From positions 1 through 30,737 of the forward strand of contig JBGCFB010000012.1 in the NCBI GenBank assembly GCA_045106685.1: a stretch of 30,737 bases of DNA. Reading direction: 5' to 3'. This document shows, one piece after another, positions 1-8,301 of the stretch (position 1 is its first letter; each line of letters begins with the position of its first letter). Below the pieces are notes generated by a model, which saw only the letters and a list, made by a program, of their open reading frames with translations, did not search any database and was not told the origin of the DNA. The DNA comes from JAUIGE01 sp045106685 (GTDB lineage: Bacteria > Bacteroidota > Bacteroidia > J057). The translations under genes and the position numbers were made by a program.

Positions 1-1000
1 TGTCTACGCCATTATCGATGTCAGCCGGAGTATTCTTACTATAGACTTCCGGAGCCTGACCATCACCATCCAAAATCGTTCCTGCTGGATCAATTGATAT
101 TTGAATCGGGTAGCGATACGTCCAGCCATTTGGTAAAAAACGACGCGGTGAAAGGCTGGAGAACGCGCCGGCAGTCGTGTCACCAAAATGAACGACTTGA
201 GAATTTAGACGCATGGCAACCACGATCTCCTCGGCAGCACTTACAGTACGTGCGTCCGTGAGCATGATGACCGGCATCAAAAACTGATTTTCCCCATCCG
301 ATGTATTGAAATATTCCGTCGGTTCGTCGTAGTCATCATAACCCGGACCGTTGCGGGTGCGAGATGAATAAACCAGTCGGGTTTCTTCCGCAAAGGCGTC
401 CGCTACTCCACGGGCGAAGTCTCCAAAGCCACCGCCATTATTGCGAATATCAAGAATGATCGCCTTTTCATTTCCGATACTGCGAAAGATGCTGTCCATC
501 ATCGGTTTGGGATCGCTGCCGTCGGTGTCACCGAGGTAGATATAGCCGATGCTTTTGCCCTTTATTTTTCCAAAACTAAAGTCCGGAGCAAGCCTGATCG
601 TGTCAAACCTGACATAGTTTTCGAGATAGGTATTTCGAATCAAGGACTTGCTAAATGATGCTTTGGCGTCTGGAATGCGCTGAGTACCAGAACCATAGGC
701 TTCATCGTCTCTGAAAATGACGGTGTGCTCATCATCAAACACTTCAATCATTTCAGAAAAAATCGTCCAGAGTTCGTCGTCGGTCGTTTCGGCTGTTACC
801 TGCGGGCGATATTGATTATACACAGCATTCCAGTCGATGTTTTTGGGTCCCAAAATTCCTGAATGCGTGTCGACATTGTTCCAAAACAATTCGAAATTGT
901 TTTCCGGATCATTGCTTACTTCTGGTCCCAACAGTATGCGCTTGCATGCACTCAGCATCATGATTGGGAGCAGGATATAGAGTATGTGTATTTTTTTCAT
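1..1000 (-). CDS. S41 family (C-terminal processing type) peptidase, lipoprotein, partial
   Basis: The reading frame is open from the ATG at 1000 down to the window edge, about 333 codons with no stop, so the C-terminus is missing. The N-terminus is a lipoprotein signal with lipobox LSAC, cysteine near residue 19, placing the protein on the envelope. The middle contains a glycine-rich stretch ILDIRNNGGGFGDFARG and then DARTVSAAEEIVVAM. The latter matches the nucleophile region of S41 tail-specific proteases, with Ser in SAAE as likely nucleophile. I see no clear PDZ domain before it. It starts 4 bp after the stop of the beta-barrel gene, so the two are very likely one operon. The substrate is unknown. 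The family call is fairly secure; the role is not. Confidence 0.82.
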   Translation of the reverse strand, partial: MKKIHILYILLPIMMLSACKRILLGPEVSNDPENNFELFWNNVDTHSGILGPKNIDWNAVYNQYRPQVTAETTDDELWTIFSEMIEVFDDEHTVIFRDDEAYGSGTQRIPDAKASFSKSLIRNTYLENYVRFDTIRLAPDFSFGKIKGKSIGYIYLGDTDGSDPKPMMDSIFRSIGNEKAIILDIRNNGGGFGDFARGVADAFAEETRLVYSSRTRNGPGYDDYDEPTEYFNTSDGENQFLMPVIMLTDARTVSAAEEIVVAMRLNSQVVHFGDTTAGAFSSLSPRRFLPNGWTYRYPIQISIDPAGTILDGDGQAPEVYSKNTPADIDNGVD

Positions 1001-1004
1001 GATG

Positions 1005-1799
1005 TTAAAAATTGAATGCTAAACCTGCCATCAACTGATTTTGGAGATGGATAAAGCGATTGGTATCAAAGGTGTGGTGAAGCTGATTGCGGTAGATAAG
1101 TTCAAGGTCCAGGCGATCGCTTAGTGCGTACTGGTAAGCCAGGCTCAGACGATAGGCAAGCAACTTATTGACACTTCCGACACTTCCATTGGTGATAATC
1201 GCCAGCAGATCATCGTTGGCATTATTGTCGATCAGTTCCGCATCGAGCCCGTTATAAGGCGGTCTGACCAGGAAATTGATTAATGGAATGTCTAGGTCGA
1301 GCTGCAAGCGTCCCCGATCATTCAGTTGGTACTGCCCGCGAGCTGAAAGGTCGAGGCTGTAATTCACGAGGAAACTAAATGATTCCTGATAGTCCCAATC
1401 GATCGAATACAGATGAAAATCAAACTGCCCTCCCCAGTAAAACTGAAACCTGCTATTGCTCAGGCTTTCGTTTTTGCGGAGATATCTGAGTGCAAAGTTT
1501 CCCATCTGGTAATAGGTTGTAAACTGCTCAATCGCAGGTGGCGCAAGCGAGTCTGCGCTGTAGCTTGCCCGAATGGAAAAGTGTGATTGATCGTTTTGCG
1601 ATTCAAATCTGAATGCGCCCATTAAGCCCGACTCATTGTAGCGAAGTGGGGAAAAATTCCGATCGCTCATATACGCTTGATGGATGCCTGCACCTACAGC
1701 AAGCTTGTTCGTGTACTGTTGGCCTCCCTCTGATGAGGTCTGAGCCATGAGTGGTAAGCACAGCAAAAAGGCTATGCTTACAAAGAAAAATTTCTTCAT
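1005..1799 (-). CDS. Predicted outer-membrane beta-barrel protein, unknown function
   Basis: A 264-residue protein with an N-terminal signal peptide (MKKFFFVSIAFLLCLPLMAQ) and no cysteine lipobox. The mature part is rich in alternating polar and aromatic or hydrophobic strands (for example FSIRASYSAD, FALRYLRK, LAYRLSLAYQYAL, LDLELIYRNQL) and ends in LAFNF. A C-terminal phenylalanine is typical of outer-membrane barrels. Roughly 10-12 strands would fit, but I cannot count them reliably. The gene is first in an operon with the S41 peptidase, suggesting that the barrel is the peptidase's partner or that both act on the same envelope process. No specific family is recognised. Confidence 0.72.
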   Translation of the reverse strand: MKKFFFVSIAFLLCLPLMAQTSSEGGQQYTNKLAVGAGIHQAYMSDRNFSPLRYNESGLMGAFRFESQNDQSHFSIRASYSADSLAPPAIEQFTTYYQMGNFALRYLRKNESLSNSRFQFYWGGQFDFHLYSIDWDYQESFSFLVNYSLDLSARGQYQLNDRGRLQLDLDIPLINFLVRPPYNGLDAELIDNNANDDLLAIITNGSVGSVNKLLAYRLSLAYQYALSDRLDLELIYRNQLHHTFDTNRFIHLQNQLMAGLAFNF

Positions 1800-1861
1800 A
1801 AAATTAGTGTGATTTGATATCCCGGTTCAAGCCTTTTCCCCTGTAAGACCCTTGGACGGTT

Positions 1862-1869
1862 CAAATGTA
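1862..1869 (-). promoter_or_regulatory. -7 promoter box upstream of the beta-barrel/S41 operon
   Basis: On the minus strand the sequence reads TACATTTG, an exact match to the Bacteroidota -7 consensus TAnnTTTG. It lies about 60 nt upstream of the beta-barrel ATG. I do not find a good TTTG -33 element at the expected spacing, so this is a candidate only. Confidence 0.4.
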
Positions 1870-2014
1870 AGTAGCATAAAAAATAGATTTCTTATCACAT
1901 GACAAGAAACCTAAGCTATTTGATACACTGTAGGTGCAGTCGTTCATTTTGGCTGCTTTTTGTGCGAAATCTCATTTCTTAACTTAAGTCAATGCGTGCG
2001 GAGTAGGGCTGGTC

Positions 2015-2022
2015 TAGTTTTG
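2015..2022 (+). promoter_or_regulatory. -7 promoter box upstream of the TonB-dependent receptor
   Basis: TAGTTTTG matches the TAnnTTTG consensus and lies 60 nt upstream of the ATG at 2083. If it is used, transcription begins downstream of the TTG at 1960, which supports the ATG at 2083 as the real start. No convincing -33 TTTG is seen. Confidence 0.4.
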
Positions 2023-2082
2023 TCAAACAATTCAATAGAAGCGAATTGTATTCACCACAAAACCAATAATTCCAGCCCTATC

Positions 2083-4521
2083 ATGAAAACTGTATTATCA
2101 ACCTGTGTCCTAATAATCTTAATGCTCAATAGCGTTTTGGGACAAAATTTAAACCAGACGATTCGAGGAACTGTCAAAGATGCGGACAGCGAATTACCGC
2201 TTACGGGCGTCACCGTTATCCTGCTTGATGAAGGCATCCAGCAAGGCGCAATGACCGATGAGAATGGTCAGTTTCGCATTGAAAAAGTAGCTGTAGGAAG
2301 GGTAAATCTTCGATTCTCTTTTCTTGGTTATGAGACGATCACCATCCCGAATATCGTCGTCAATTCTGGTAAAGAAGTAGTCCTCAATATCGCGATGCAG
2401 GAAGCCGTCGTCAGCACCGACGAAGTCGTGATTTCTGTGGATCGCAACAAAGGCCAGCCGCTCAATGATATGGCGCTTATCAGCGCGCAGTCGATCTCCG
2501 CTGAGGAAACCAATCGCTTTGCAGGCGGCTTCAACGATCCGTCAAGGATCATGTCGAACTTTGCTGGTGTGACCAACACGCAAGACGGCAGTAATGACAT
2601 TATTATCCGGGGGAATTCGCCAAAATATATCCAGTGGCGTCTGGAAGGTATTCAGATTACAAATCCGAACCATTTTGGCGATCAAAGTTCTGTCGGTGGC
2701 TCTACGAGTACCTTAAATAACAATATGATTGCGACTTCCGATTTTCACACGGGCGCATTTTCACCAGAGTTTGGCGATGTGCTTGCGGGTGTATATGATG
2801 TGAAATTGAGGACAGGTAATAATGAAAAATTTGAGTCGGTTTTTGGCTTCGGATTGTTGGGTACTGACCTGACGCTGGAAGGGCCTTTTAAGAAAGGATA
2901 CGGTGGCTCTTATGTTGTGAACTATCGTTATTCGACGGCTACGATCATCGATGATTTGGGATTGTTGGGTGATGTTGGTGGAGTGCCAAAATTCCAGGAC
3001 GCAGCCTTTAAAATTGTATTGCCAACCAATAAGCTTGGAACCTTTTCCATGTTCGGCCTTGCGGGCCTTAGCAGCTTTTTGTTTGAAGATGTGAGCCCGG
3101 CAATTTGGAAGACTCCAGGCGACAATGCTATGCAGCCCGACGTCCAGGAAGATTTTGAAAAAGGAGCTTTTTTACTGAACACCGGCCTCAATCACCTCTT
3201 GCCGATTAATGCCAATAGTTTTATAAAAACGACTGTAGCCTACTCCAATGATGGTTATGAAGATGAAATATTTGAATCTAGATTTCGCACCAAATTAGAT
3301 AGTGCCGGCCTTTTACAGCATGATTCACTGTTATCCCGAAAACTGAATTACACCGGGAGATTGCGCCGCTCTACCTTCCGTTCGGCGATAACCTATAACA
3401 ATAAATTTAACGCCAGAAATAAGATTCAAATTGGTGTCAAATATGCCGATATAGGACTTGAAAATCGTCAGAGCCAGTTGATAGGCAATACAGATGAACG
3501 CTTTACATTGGTGGATTTCAATGAACGCATCCGCACCGTTCGGAACTTCGTCAGCTGGAAGCATCGCCTGAATGAAAACCTGACCATCCTCGGTGGAGTC
3601 CATAATATGAATGTGCTGCTCACGGGCGAAACGACCTTTGAGCCTCGACTTGCGGTAAGCTGGAAACTCAATTCATCCAGCTCGATTCGTGCAGGCTACG
3701 GGCTGCATAGCACGATGGAAAGCGTTCACAATTACTTTGCTAAAGTGGCGCAGCCTGACGGAAGCATCATTGAACCAAATCTTGATCTGGGACTACTGAA
3801 GGCGCACCACTATGTCCTGAGTTTTGAAAAGCAGTTTGGAAAAAATGTCCGCCTCAAAGTAGAAGGATATTATCAGGATTTGTTTAACCTTCCTGTCGAA
3901 AATGACGCGTCCAGCTTTTATGCAACGATCAACGAAGGCCTTGATTTTCAATACGTTGACCTCGTAAATGAAGGCACTGGTAAAAATTACGGTGTCGAAG
4001 TTACCCTGGAGAAATTTTTCAGTAATAACTTCTACTACATGATTAATGCTTCGTTATTTCAGTCAAAATACACGCCGCTGGATGGGATTGAACGAAATAC
4101 TCAGTACAACGGAAATTACCTGACGAATATCCTGTTTGGGAAAGAGTTTGAAGGTTTGGGAAAAAAGCAGAATCAAACCCTTGGTCTCAATGCGAAAGTA
4201 TTTTTTGGTGGAGGAAAAAAGATCATTCCTTTGCTGAGAGATGAAGACGGTAACCTTGCAGTGGACCCTGAGAATAATCGATTTTGGGACTTCTCAAAAG
4301 CATATGAAAACAAGATCGACGACATCCATCAGGTAACCGTGTCGGCGAGTTATAAGTGGAATCGCCCGAAGGCTACCCACGAGCTATTTTTGAACCTGGA
4401 CAACATCACCAATACAAAAGGAAGAAGTAGCGAATTTTACGATCCTCGCGAACCTGGTTCGATAGGATACCAGCGCCAGTTCGGTATTTTTCCAAATCTG
4501 ATGTATCGGGTGTACTTTTAA
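2083..4521 (+). CDS. TonB-dependent receptor with carboxypeptidase regulatory-like domain
   Basis: An outer-membrane active transporter of about 812 residues. The start is placed at ATG 2083 because it gives a clean signal peptide (MKTVLSTCVLIILMLNSVLG); the frame extends 41 codons upstream to a TTG, but that extension is not signal-like. Residues ~25-110 form a carboxypeptidase-D regulatory-like beta-sandwich (TIRGTVKDADSELPLTGVTV). A TonB plug follows (SAEETNRFAGGFNDPSRIMS, with DIIIRGNSP), then a long beta-barrel ending in MYRVYF. There is no SusD-like partner nearby, so it is not an obvious polysaccharide-uptake pair; substrate unknown. The gene is transcribed away from the beta-barrel/S41 operon, with a 283-bp intergenic region that I otherwise cannot interpret. 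Confidence 0.9.
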   Translation: MKTVLSTCVLIILMLNSVLGQNLNQTIRGTVKDADSELPLTGVTVILLDEGIQQGAMTDENGQFRIEKVAVGRVNLRFSFLGYETITIPNIVVNSGKEVVLNIAMQEAVVSTDEVVISVDRNKGQPLNDMALISAQSISAEETNRFAGGFNDPSRIMSNFAGVTNTQDGSNDIIIRGNSPKYIQWRLEGIQITNPNHFGDQSSVGGSTSTLNNNMIATSDFHTGAFSPEFGDVLAGVYDVKLRTGNNEKFESVFGFGLLGTDLTLEGPFKKGYGGSYVVNYRYSTATIIDDLGLLGDVGGVPKFQDAAFKIVLPTNKLGTFSMFGLAGLSSFLFEDVSPAIWKTPGDNAMQPDVQEDFEKGAFLLNTGLNHLLPINANSFIKTTVAYSNDGYEDEIFESRFRTKLDSAGLLQHDSLLSRKLNYTGRLRRSTFRSAITYNNKFNARNKIQIGVKYADIGLENRQSQLIGNTDERFTLVDFNERIRTVRNFVSWKHRLNENLTILGGVHNMNVLLTGETTFEPRLAVSWKLNSSSSIRAGYGLHSTMESVHNYFAKVAQPDGSIIEPNLDLGLLKAHHYVLSFEKQFGKNVRLKVEGYYQDLFNLPVENDASSFYATINEGLDFQYVDLVNEGTGKNYGVEVTLEKFFSNNFYYMINASLFQSKYTPLDGIERNTQYNGNYLTNILFGKEFEGLGKKQNQTLGLNAKVFFGGGKKIIPLLRDEDGNLAVDPENNRFWDFSKAYENKIDDIHQVTVSASYKWNRPKATHELFLNLDNITNTKGRSSEFYDPREPGSIGYQRQFGIFPNLMYRVYF

Positions 4522-4524
4522 TCA

Positions 4525-4684
4525 CCATTATTGCGGGGCCTTAAAATTCTGTTTCATGAAGCGGGGCCTTAAAAGGCCCCGCAATAATGGTAGAAATTGT
4601 GGGCTAAAGCCCATCGAATCTTGTACATGAAGCTTTAGCGCCTAATATCTACCACTATTGCTCGACCTTTTAAGGCCGAGCAAA
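4525..4684. repeat. Cluster of palindromic repeats between receptor and oxidoreductase genes
   Basis: Several inverted repeats are packed together. Perfect 18-bp arms lie at 4525-4542 and 4573-4590. An alternative palindrome occupies 4561-4582 (gcggggcctt/aaggccccgc). Imperfect 21-bp arms gtagaaattg... and ...tatctac lie at about 4591-4652, each containing gctaaagc or gctttagc. A near-palindrome (tgctcgacctt/aaggccgagca) lies at about 4660-4683. This resembles a degenerate REP-like cluster rather than a single terminator. It ends 13 bp before the next ATG, so it occupies the whole leader of the downstream gene. Confidence 0.7.
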
Positions 4685-4697
4685 GAAAATTTTCCTT

Positions 4698-5660
4698 ATG
4701 AAAGCAGCCACCTACACCCGATTCGGAACTCCTGATGTCCTGCATGTAAAGGATATCGACCAGCCCGTTCCAGCGGATAATGAAGTATTGATACAAGTTC
4801 ATGCCACGACCGTGAGCCGAACGGATTGCGCCAATATCAGCGCACGCCCTTTTATCATGCGCTTTTTTATCGGCTTTTTTCGTCCCAAAAAACAAGTCCC
4901 GGGCACCGATTTCGCCGGTATTGTCGAGCGGGTAGGGGAGGCGGTCACGGCATTTAAACCGGGCGACCATGTCTTCGGATTTGATGATTCGATCGTCAGC
5001 TCACAAGCTGAATATATGACGATCGCGCAGGACGGAAACCTGATCCAGATGCCCGAGGGCCTGTCATTTGAAAAAGCCGCGGCCAGCTGTGAGGCATTTC
5101 ATTATGCATTCAATATGATTCGAAAAAGTGGCCTGGAAGCTGGTCAGAAAGTGCTGGTCAATGGTGGAACCGGAGCCATCGGCTCTGCCGCAATACAGAT
5201 CGCCAAGGCGCTCGGGGCGAAGGTTACAGCCGTAGGCCCTACGCCTCACTTGGAAGCGGTCCGCAACCTTGGTGCCGATAAGGTTATCGACTATTTGACA
5301 GACGACTTCACAAAGCACGATGGCGGATATGACTTCATTTTTGATGCGGTAGGCAAAAGCGCCTTTATTTCCTGTAAGCATTTGCTAAAGCCGAAAGGAA
5401 TATACATTTCATCCGAGCTGGGCTGGATGCTTTCCAATGTTTTCTTTGCGATTGTAACGCCCTGGTTCAATAAGCGGAAGGTGCTTTTTCCTGTTCCAAC
5501 AGACGTAAAGCCAAGTTTGAATCATGCTAAAAAGCTAATAGAAGAAGACGCTTTCACTCCGCTTATGGATCGTAGTTACCCACTGGATGAGATTGCAGAA
5601 GCTTATCGTTATGTAGGTTCTGGACAAAAAATCGGCAATGTGATTAATAAGGTGAGGTAG
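4698..5660 (+). CDS. Zinc-independent MDR oxidoreductase (quinone oxidoreductase-like)
   Basis: A 320-residue cytoplasmic NAD(P)-dependent oxidoreductase of the medium-chain dehydrogenase/reductase superfamily. The N-terminal GroES-like domain (residues ~25-120) has PGTDFAGIVERVG and KPGDHVFGF. The Rossmann domain carries VLVNGGTGAIGSAAIQIAK at about residues 153-170. The structural-zinc cysteine cluster of classical alcohol dehydrogenases is absent, and the likely catalytic-zinc ligands are not evident, which favours the quinone-oxidoreductase/enoyl-reductase branch. The ATG at 4698 gives the usual MKAxxYxxxG start. The Crp-type regulator follows 59 bp downstream on the same strand and may control it. 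The substrate cannot be read from sequence. Confidence 0.88.
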   Translation: MKAATYTRFGTPDVLHVKDIDQPVPADNEVLIQVHATTVSRTDCANISARPFIMRFFIGFFRPKKQVPGTDFAGIVERVGEAVTAFKPGDHVFGFDDSIVSSQAEYMTIAQDGNLIQMPEGLSFEKAAASCEAFHYAFNMIRKSGLEAGQKVLVNGGTGAIGSAAIQIAKALGAKVTAVGPTPHLEAVRNLGADKVIDYLTDDFTKHDGGYDFIFDAVGKSAFISCKHLLKPKGIYISSELGWMLSNVFFAIVTPWFNKRKVLFPVPTDVKPSLNHAKKLIEEDAFTPLMDRSYPLDEIAEAYRYVGSGQKIGNVINKVR

Positions 5661-5719
5661 GCGAGGTAATAATATTATTCATTTGGCGACCAAGATTATA
5701 TAACTAATCTGGTCTTAGC

Positions 5720-6343
5720 ATGAATGATACCACGAGCCTTATACGAGAAGCGAAACTTAAGACGCTAAACGAGACTACACTTCCTGAGGAAATCTGTATG
5801 ATGGATAAACTCACAGAGGAAGAGCGTGCCTCTATCAATGAGTTTAGTTCGACTGTGCAATATAAAAAGGGGGACATGCTTGTCCGCGAAGGCCAGGTGT
5901 CGAGCGATTGTTATTCCATTTTGCAAGGCTGCGTAAGGCAATATTATCTGATAGATGGAGAAGAAAAAACTACCTTTTTCTATACCGAAGGCCAATCTAT
6001 TATTTCATCCATCGGTACAATTTCGAGTGGACCTTCTCCTTTCTACCTTACTTGTATGGAAGATACGACTGTGAGCATGATGGCAGCTGAGCACGAAAAC
6101 GCTCTTTATGAGCGTCATCCTCGCATCGAGAGGATGTGTCGGATAAGCCTTGAGGTAGAACTGAAAAAGCAGCAGGAAATGCTGACGACCTATATGATCT
6201 CAACGCCTGAAGCGCGTTACCTCAATTTGCTCAGCACCCGACCCGATCTTGTCAATCGCGTTCCGCAGTACCAGCTCGCCAGTTATCTCGGCGTTAAGCC
6301 TGAGTCGCTAAGCCGCATTCGCAAGCGGATTGGCGCGAGGTGA
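5720..6343 (+). CDS. Crp/Fnr family transcriptional regulator
   Basis: A 207-residue regulator. Residues ~35-140 look like a cyclic-nucleotide-binding beta-roll (YKKGDMLVREGQVSSDCYSI, LQGCVRQYYL). The C-terminus has a helix-turn-helix (YQLASYLGVKPESLSRIRKR). The phosphate-binding cassette of true cAMP receptors (GE plus a downstream R-x-A) is not present; the equivalent stretch is EGQSIISSIGTISSGPSPFY. It therefore probably senses something other than cAMP, or acts without ligand. There is no Fnr-type cysteine cluster. It lies 59 bp downstream of the oxidoreductase on the same strand. The gap holds an imperfect inverted repeat (accaagatta / taatctggt, 5689-5713) just before the ATG, a possible autoregulatory site. 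Confidence 0.88.
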   Translation: MNDTTSLIREAKLKTLNETTLPEEICMMDKLTEEERASINEFSSTVQYKKGDMLVREGQVSSDCYSILQGCVRQYYLIDGEEKTTFFYTEGQSIISSIGTISSGPSPFYLTCMEDTTVSMMAAEHENALYERHPRIERMCRISLEVELKKQQEMLTTYMISTPEARYLNLLSTRPDLVNRVPQYQLASYLGVKPESLSRIRKRIGAR

Positions 6344-6345
6344 TT

Positions 6346-6442
6346 CAATAGCCATTATTCATTTGATCACTAGTCATGAATAATTTGCAATGATCAATGA
6401 CTCATGAACCATCATCAAATCATTCATCATCAAATCAGCTAA
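6346..6442. repeat. AT-rich short-repeat tract reaching into the stop codon of the next gene
   Basis: A stretch built from degenerate TCATGAATAATG, ATGACTCATGA and CATCATCAAATCA words. The segment 6421-6444 matches 8621-8644 with one mismatch (cattcatcatcaaatca, then g or a, then ctaatca). The CTA of this repeat at 6439-6441 is the complement of the TAG stop of the minus-strand gene to its right. No gene or terminator is seen in it. Confidence 0.6.
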
Positions 6443-6963
6443 TCAGCCTTAGCAGCTTCTTTCGCTTTAATCGCCGCATCCCAATCTACTGCCAGAATAG
6501 AAAGGCCCACAAATAATGCGATAGTCGCTGCCAGCATTCCCAGCCCCCAGGCGAGATTGTGTGGGTAGACTGAAAGGCCTTTAGGAATAGTTACTTTAGT
6601 TCTTTCTCCAGTATCAAGTAACGTCTCACGTAACTTGATCAAAACGTTGGTTTTTTCAAGCTGGGTTTTAAGATTCTTGTTTTGTAGTTCGTCGCGACTT
6701 GCTTTAATATTTCGGTACCAAAAGTCGATATCCTCATTAGGAGTTTCGTACATGATGGAAGTGCTTCCAGAAGTGAGATTGTTAGCCTCAAGGTAGTCGA
6801 CTACTTGCGAAAGTTCTTCATGAGCTAGCTCGATGGTACTTGCATCGGCAGCACGTTTTAGGTGGCCACTTACGTTCTGCTTGAACTCGACTTTCTGTGC
6901 ATATCGAAAACCAAAAGCAGCAATCGAAAGGATGATGAGGACTATTCCAGAGACTCTTTTCAT
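6439..6963 (-). CDS. Hypothetical membrane protein with two transmembrane segments
   Basis: About 174 residues from ATG 6963; the frame extends two codons to a TTG, which is less likely. A hydrophobic N-terminal segment (GIVLIILSIAAFGF) may anchor it. The middle is a soluble, partly helical region of ~100 residues. Near the C-terminus is a second membrane segment (LGMLAATIALFVGLSILAV), followed by a short charged tail rich in Ala and Lys (AAIKAKEAAKAD). The soluble part would face the periplasm if both segments span the inner membrane. I do not recognise a family. Its stop codon lies inside a dispersed repeat. Confidence 0.6.
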   Translation of the reverse strand: MKRVSGIVLIILSIAAFGFRYAQKVEFKQNVSGHLKRAADASTIELAHEELSQVVDYLEANNLTSGSTSIMYETPNEDIDFWYRNIKASRDELQNKNLKTQLEKTNVLIKLRETLLDTGERTKVTIPKGLSVYPHNLAWGLGMLAATIALFVGLSILAVDWDAAIKAKEAAKAD

Positions 6964-7040
6964 AGGCAATCAAAATTAATGATGTGGGTTAATAGTGCCT
7001 TATGAGTCGCCTGAGAGGGCCTTTTCTTACGAAAGCCTTT

Positions 7041-7115
7041 CTAATTTATCATTGGATCATGTGTCATGAATAATGAAAACGACTCATGATCAATGACCTA
7101 ATGAATAATGAACTA
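7041..7115. repeat. AT-rich short-repeat tract, near-copy of the one before dgkA
   Basis: The segment 7081-7115 (gactcatgat...aatgaacta) matches 12506-12539 over about 35 nt with one substitution and one single-base indel. It ends 2 bp from the stop codon of the gene at 7118. The rest of the 6964-7117 gap holds similar TCATGAATAATGA words and nothing that looks coding. Confidence 0.6.
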
Positions 7116-7117
7116 CG

Positions 7118-7642
7118 CTATAGCGCAGACCGCTCTTGTTCGATCTGCTTGAGAGCCTCAATTAAGTTTGGGTCAACAGCCGTTTCCATTTTAGCCTTAA
7201 GCACATCCTCAGAAAGGTTCCTGTTTTGATATTTAAAATCAACCACCTTGAATGAGTCTATCTTGCCTGTTTGGGAAGAGGAGGTATTCGATTTTAATTC
7301 GCGTTTTTCTTCAGTATCATTCAAATACATGATACTAAGAAAGATACCTAAAACTGCTAAGGAAACAGGTTGAAAAAACACGCCAAAAGCTTTTGCAGAA
7401 TAGAGCGTTGTGGTAAATGCAACCAGATTAAACGTTCCTAAGATCAGTGTCCCCAGGAATATATAGGTGTATATTTTACGGTCAATAAAGAACAACAGGG
7501 TAGATACGCCCAGAAGTGTAAATCCTATTATGGATTCTGTTTGAAATCTGTAGTTTGTGGTGAGCACTGTTGCGATAGCATATGCTGATATTAGAATCAA
7601 TATTGCTAGAGGGATAGCCTGAATGAAGTCGCGCTTTTTCAT
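7118..7642 (-). CDS. Hypothetical membrane protein with about four transmembrane segments
   Basis: About 174 residues from ATG 7642 (MKKRDFIQA...); the frame extends to a TTG at 7666, which would put an unlikely extension before the first membrane segment. The first ~115 residues contain about four hydrophobic segments: IPLAILILISAYAIATVL, IIGFTLLGVSTLLFFI, IYTYIFLGTLILGTFNLVAF and FFQPVSLAVLGIFLSIMYL. A soluble, charged tail follows (FKVVDFKYQNRNLSEDVLKA). No family recognised. It lies 38 bp downstream of the lipoprotein gene on the same strand, so they may be co-transcribed. Confidence 0.6.
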   Translation of the reverse strand: MKKRDFIQAIPLAILILISAYAIATVLTTNYRFQTESIIGFTLLGVSTLLFFIDRKIYTYIFLGTLILGTFNLVAFTTTLYSAKAFGVFFQPVSLAVLGIFLSIMYLNDTEEKRELKSNTSSSQTGKIDSFKVVDFKYQNRNLSEDVLKAKMETAVDPNLIEALKQIEQERSAL

Positions 7643-7680
7643 AGGAAATAAAGCATTAGTTATCAAGAATAATCAAAGCG

Positions 7681-8193
7681 TCAGTGCTTTATAATCTCAA
7701 GGCCAAGTTCCTCACAAAAAGCTTCAAAGGCAGCAATGCCCTTTTCGCTTAAAGCGCCCGTAGACTTTGGGACACTCTTTATACCAGAACACATAAAGCA
7801 GATATTAGACTGGCCTATTATGTTGCCTTTTTTATAGTAAACAAAAGCAATATGAGGGATAAAACACATGCTATTGTATCCACCAAAATGAGTCGTATCA
7901 TTCATGAGTTCACCTAAGCGAATAACCTGAGCTTTCGACAATGTATGGCCATCTTCAGTGTGTTTATCAAAGACGCCATAGGCATCTACAATATGATGCT
8001 GGGTATTGGCTGGGTTGTATTCATGATCGTTCCAATTGTAGGCGATCACCTCATCGCTTTCCTTTATTACGCTGTCTAGCGCAGCTATTCCTGCAAATTC
8101 GAGGTCGTCGTAATATTGATGTGGATCCCATGAAGAGCCGCCACAAGCAAGAAGCATTAACGTGCTTATACAAGCTAGAAAAATGCATTTCAT
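7681..8193 (-). CDS. Hypothetical lipoprotein
   Basis: About 170 residues from ATG 8193. This start gives a standard lipoprotein signal (MKCIFLACISTLMLLACGGS, lipobox LLAC, Cys17). ATGs at 8205 and 8232 are in frame and possible. The mature protein has four cysteines in the C-terminal half (MCFIPH, NICFMCSG, EAFCEEL). These could form disulfides in an exported protein or bind a metal, but no known motif is recognised. The region GYNSMCFIPHIAFVYYKKGN looks like a beta-strand core. Function unknown. Confidence 0.6.
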   Translation of the reverse strand: MKCIFLACISTLMLLACGGSSWDPHQYYDDLEFAGIAALDSVIKESDEVIAYNWNDHEYNPANTQHHIVDAYGVFDKHTEDGHTLSKAQVIRLGELMNDTTHFGGYNSMCFIPHIAFVYYKKGNIIGQSNICFMCSGIKSVPKSTGALSEKGIAAFEAFCEELGLEIIKH

Positions 8194-8301
8194 CGTGTTA
8201 TTCATTAAGCATTTGTCATCAGGGTTGTTCATTCATTTTTTCGAAATAAATAATACAACCTTCTTGGCTTAAAAAGAGCAAAAATCAACACAATCATTTT
8301 G

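Noticed and set aside
1960..2082. N-terminal extension of the TonB-dependent receptor starting at TTG
   Set aside because: The extension would bury the signal peptide, and a candidate promoter box lies inside it.
2083..4521. SusC-type receptor of a polysaccharide utilisation locus
   Set aside because: No SusD-like gene or carbohydrate-active enzyme is adjacent; the plug region does not show clear SusC-specific motifs.
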